This document shows, piece after piece, positions 43,005-43,102 of a stretch of 43,102 nucleotides of DNA (position 1 is the stretch's first letter; the number at the start of each line of letters is the position of its first letter). This DNA comes from CAZVRZ01 sp964629965. GTDB lineage: Bacteria > Chloroflexota > Anaerolineae > Anaerolineales > UBA4823. Under the pieces are notes generated by a model, which saw only the letters and a list, made by a program, of their open reading frames with translations, did not search any database and had not been told where the DNA came from. The position numbers and the translations under genes were made by a program. The DNA is taken from contig CAZVRZ010000027.1 in assembly GCA_964629965.1 (NCBI GenBank), positions 1-43,102 on the forward strand. Reading direction: 5' to 3'.

Positions 43005-43019
43005 TGATATACTTAATCC
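43005..43019 (+). promoter_or_regulatory. Extended -10 promoter placing the TSS at the lipB start codon
   Basis: TG (43005-43006), A, TATACT (43008-43013), 6-nt spacer TAATCC, then ATG at 43020. No Shine-Dalgarno. Same layout as at gatC. Confidence 0.55.
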
Positions 43020-43102
43020 ATGTCTTTCGATTCTTGCGAAGTGATCGATCTCGGCCTCGTCGACTACCTATCAGCCTGGGAGTTACAAAACAGCCTGGCA
43101 GA
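43020..43102 (+). CDS. lipB: Octanoyltransferase LipB, N-terminal fragment (cut by window edge)
   Basis: 27 codons before the window ends. The translated start, VIDLGLVDYLSAWELQ, matches the N-terminal signature of lipoyl(octanoyl) transferases, which move octanoate from acyl carrier protein to lipoyl domains. The active-site region lies outside the window. The start appears to be leaderless. The gene is too short here for a firm call, but the DLGLVDYxxAWxLQ pattern is characteristic. Confidence 0.75.
   Translation, partial: MSFDSCEVIDLGLVDYLSAWELQNSLA

Overview
The window is gene-dense chromosomal DNA with no gap over about 235 bases and no IS, phage, CRISPR array or RNA gene that I could see. 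The gene content suggests a Chloroflexota bacterium of the Anaerolineae type. This is inference from the protein families: lipoproteins with Thr/Pro-rich linkers and Gmad2-like domains, a secreted propeller protein ending in FLPLL, PrsW and DedA membrane proteins, and a PEP/pyruvate-binding protein without a phosphohistidine domain. No 16S or marker search was possible.

Layout. 1-8500: a degenerate histidine kinase; moeB/thiF (-); lysine 2,3-aminomutase kamA (-); a minus-strand operon of serA-like dehydrogenase, M32 carboxypeptidase and a lipoprotein, whose genes overlap end to end; and, divergent from it, a MalY/PatB C-S lyase and a small lipoprotein. 8615-11086: gyrA. 11098-15521: a minus-strand envelope operon that starts with a secreted thiol oxidoreductase-cyclophilin fusion and continues through PrsW, DedA, BirA and a one-TM protein. 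15685-20565: a membrane spermidine-synthase-like protein, an esterase lipoprotein, then gatC-gatA. 20577-30487 (-): deoxynucleoside kinase, PEP/pyruvate-binding protein, dnaN, a small membrane protein, glutamate dehydrogenase, gatB, an aminotransferase and a sugar nucleotidyltransferase. 30705-33592 (-): a GT-C-like membrane protein and a GTPase-like zinc-ribbon protein. 33760-38808 (+): a 14-repeat secreted propeller, a SlyD-type FKBP and a fused GHMP kinase-GalU. 38823-42882: clpB (-), hsp20 (+) and rhomboid (-). The start of lipB lies at the right edge.

Main discovery. Two adjacent reading frames (15521-15219 and 15194-14235, minus strand) are one gene interrupted by a single in-frame UGA. 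The UGA falls exactly where the first cysteine of the DsbA/thioredoxin-type CxxC should be, giving U-P-G-C. Immediately downstream is a perfect 7-bp hairpin with a 6-nt loop, CGUGUU, whose apical loop begins 24 nt after the UGA. This fits a bacterial SECIS element. The product is predicted to be a secreted selenocysteine-containing lipoprotein fused to a cyclophilin domain, heading an operon of envelope functions.

Regulatory themes. Several genes (gatC, lipB, moeB, birA, probably the deoxynucleoside kinase) have a -10 element 6-8 nt before the start codon and no Shine-Dalgarno, which predicts leaderless mRNAs. gatC and lipB share an almost identical extended -10. The gdhA promoter has its -35 inside a perfect inverted repeat, and the clpB -10 lies inside another.
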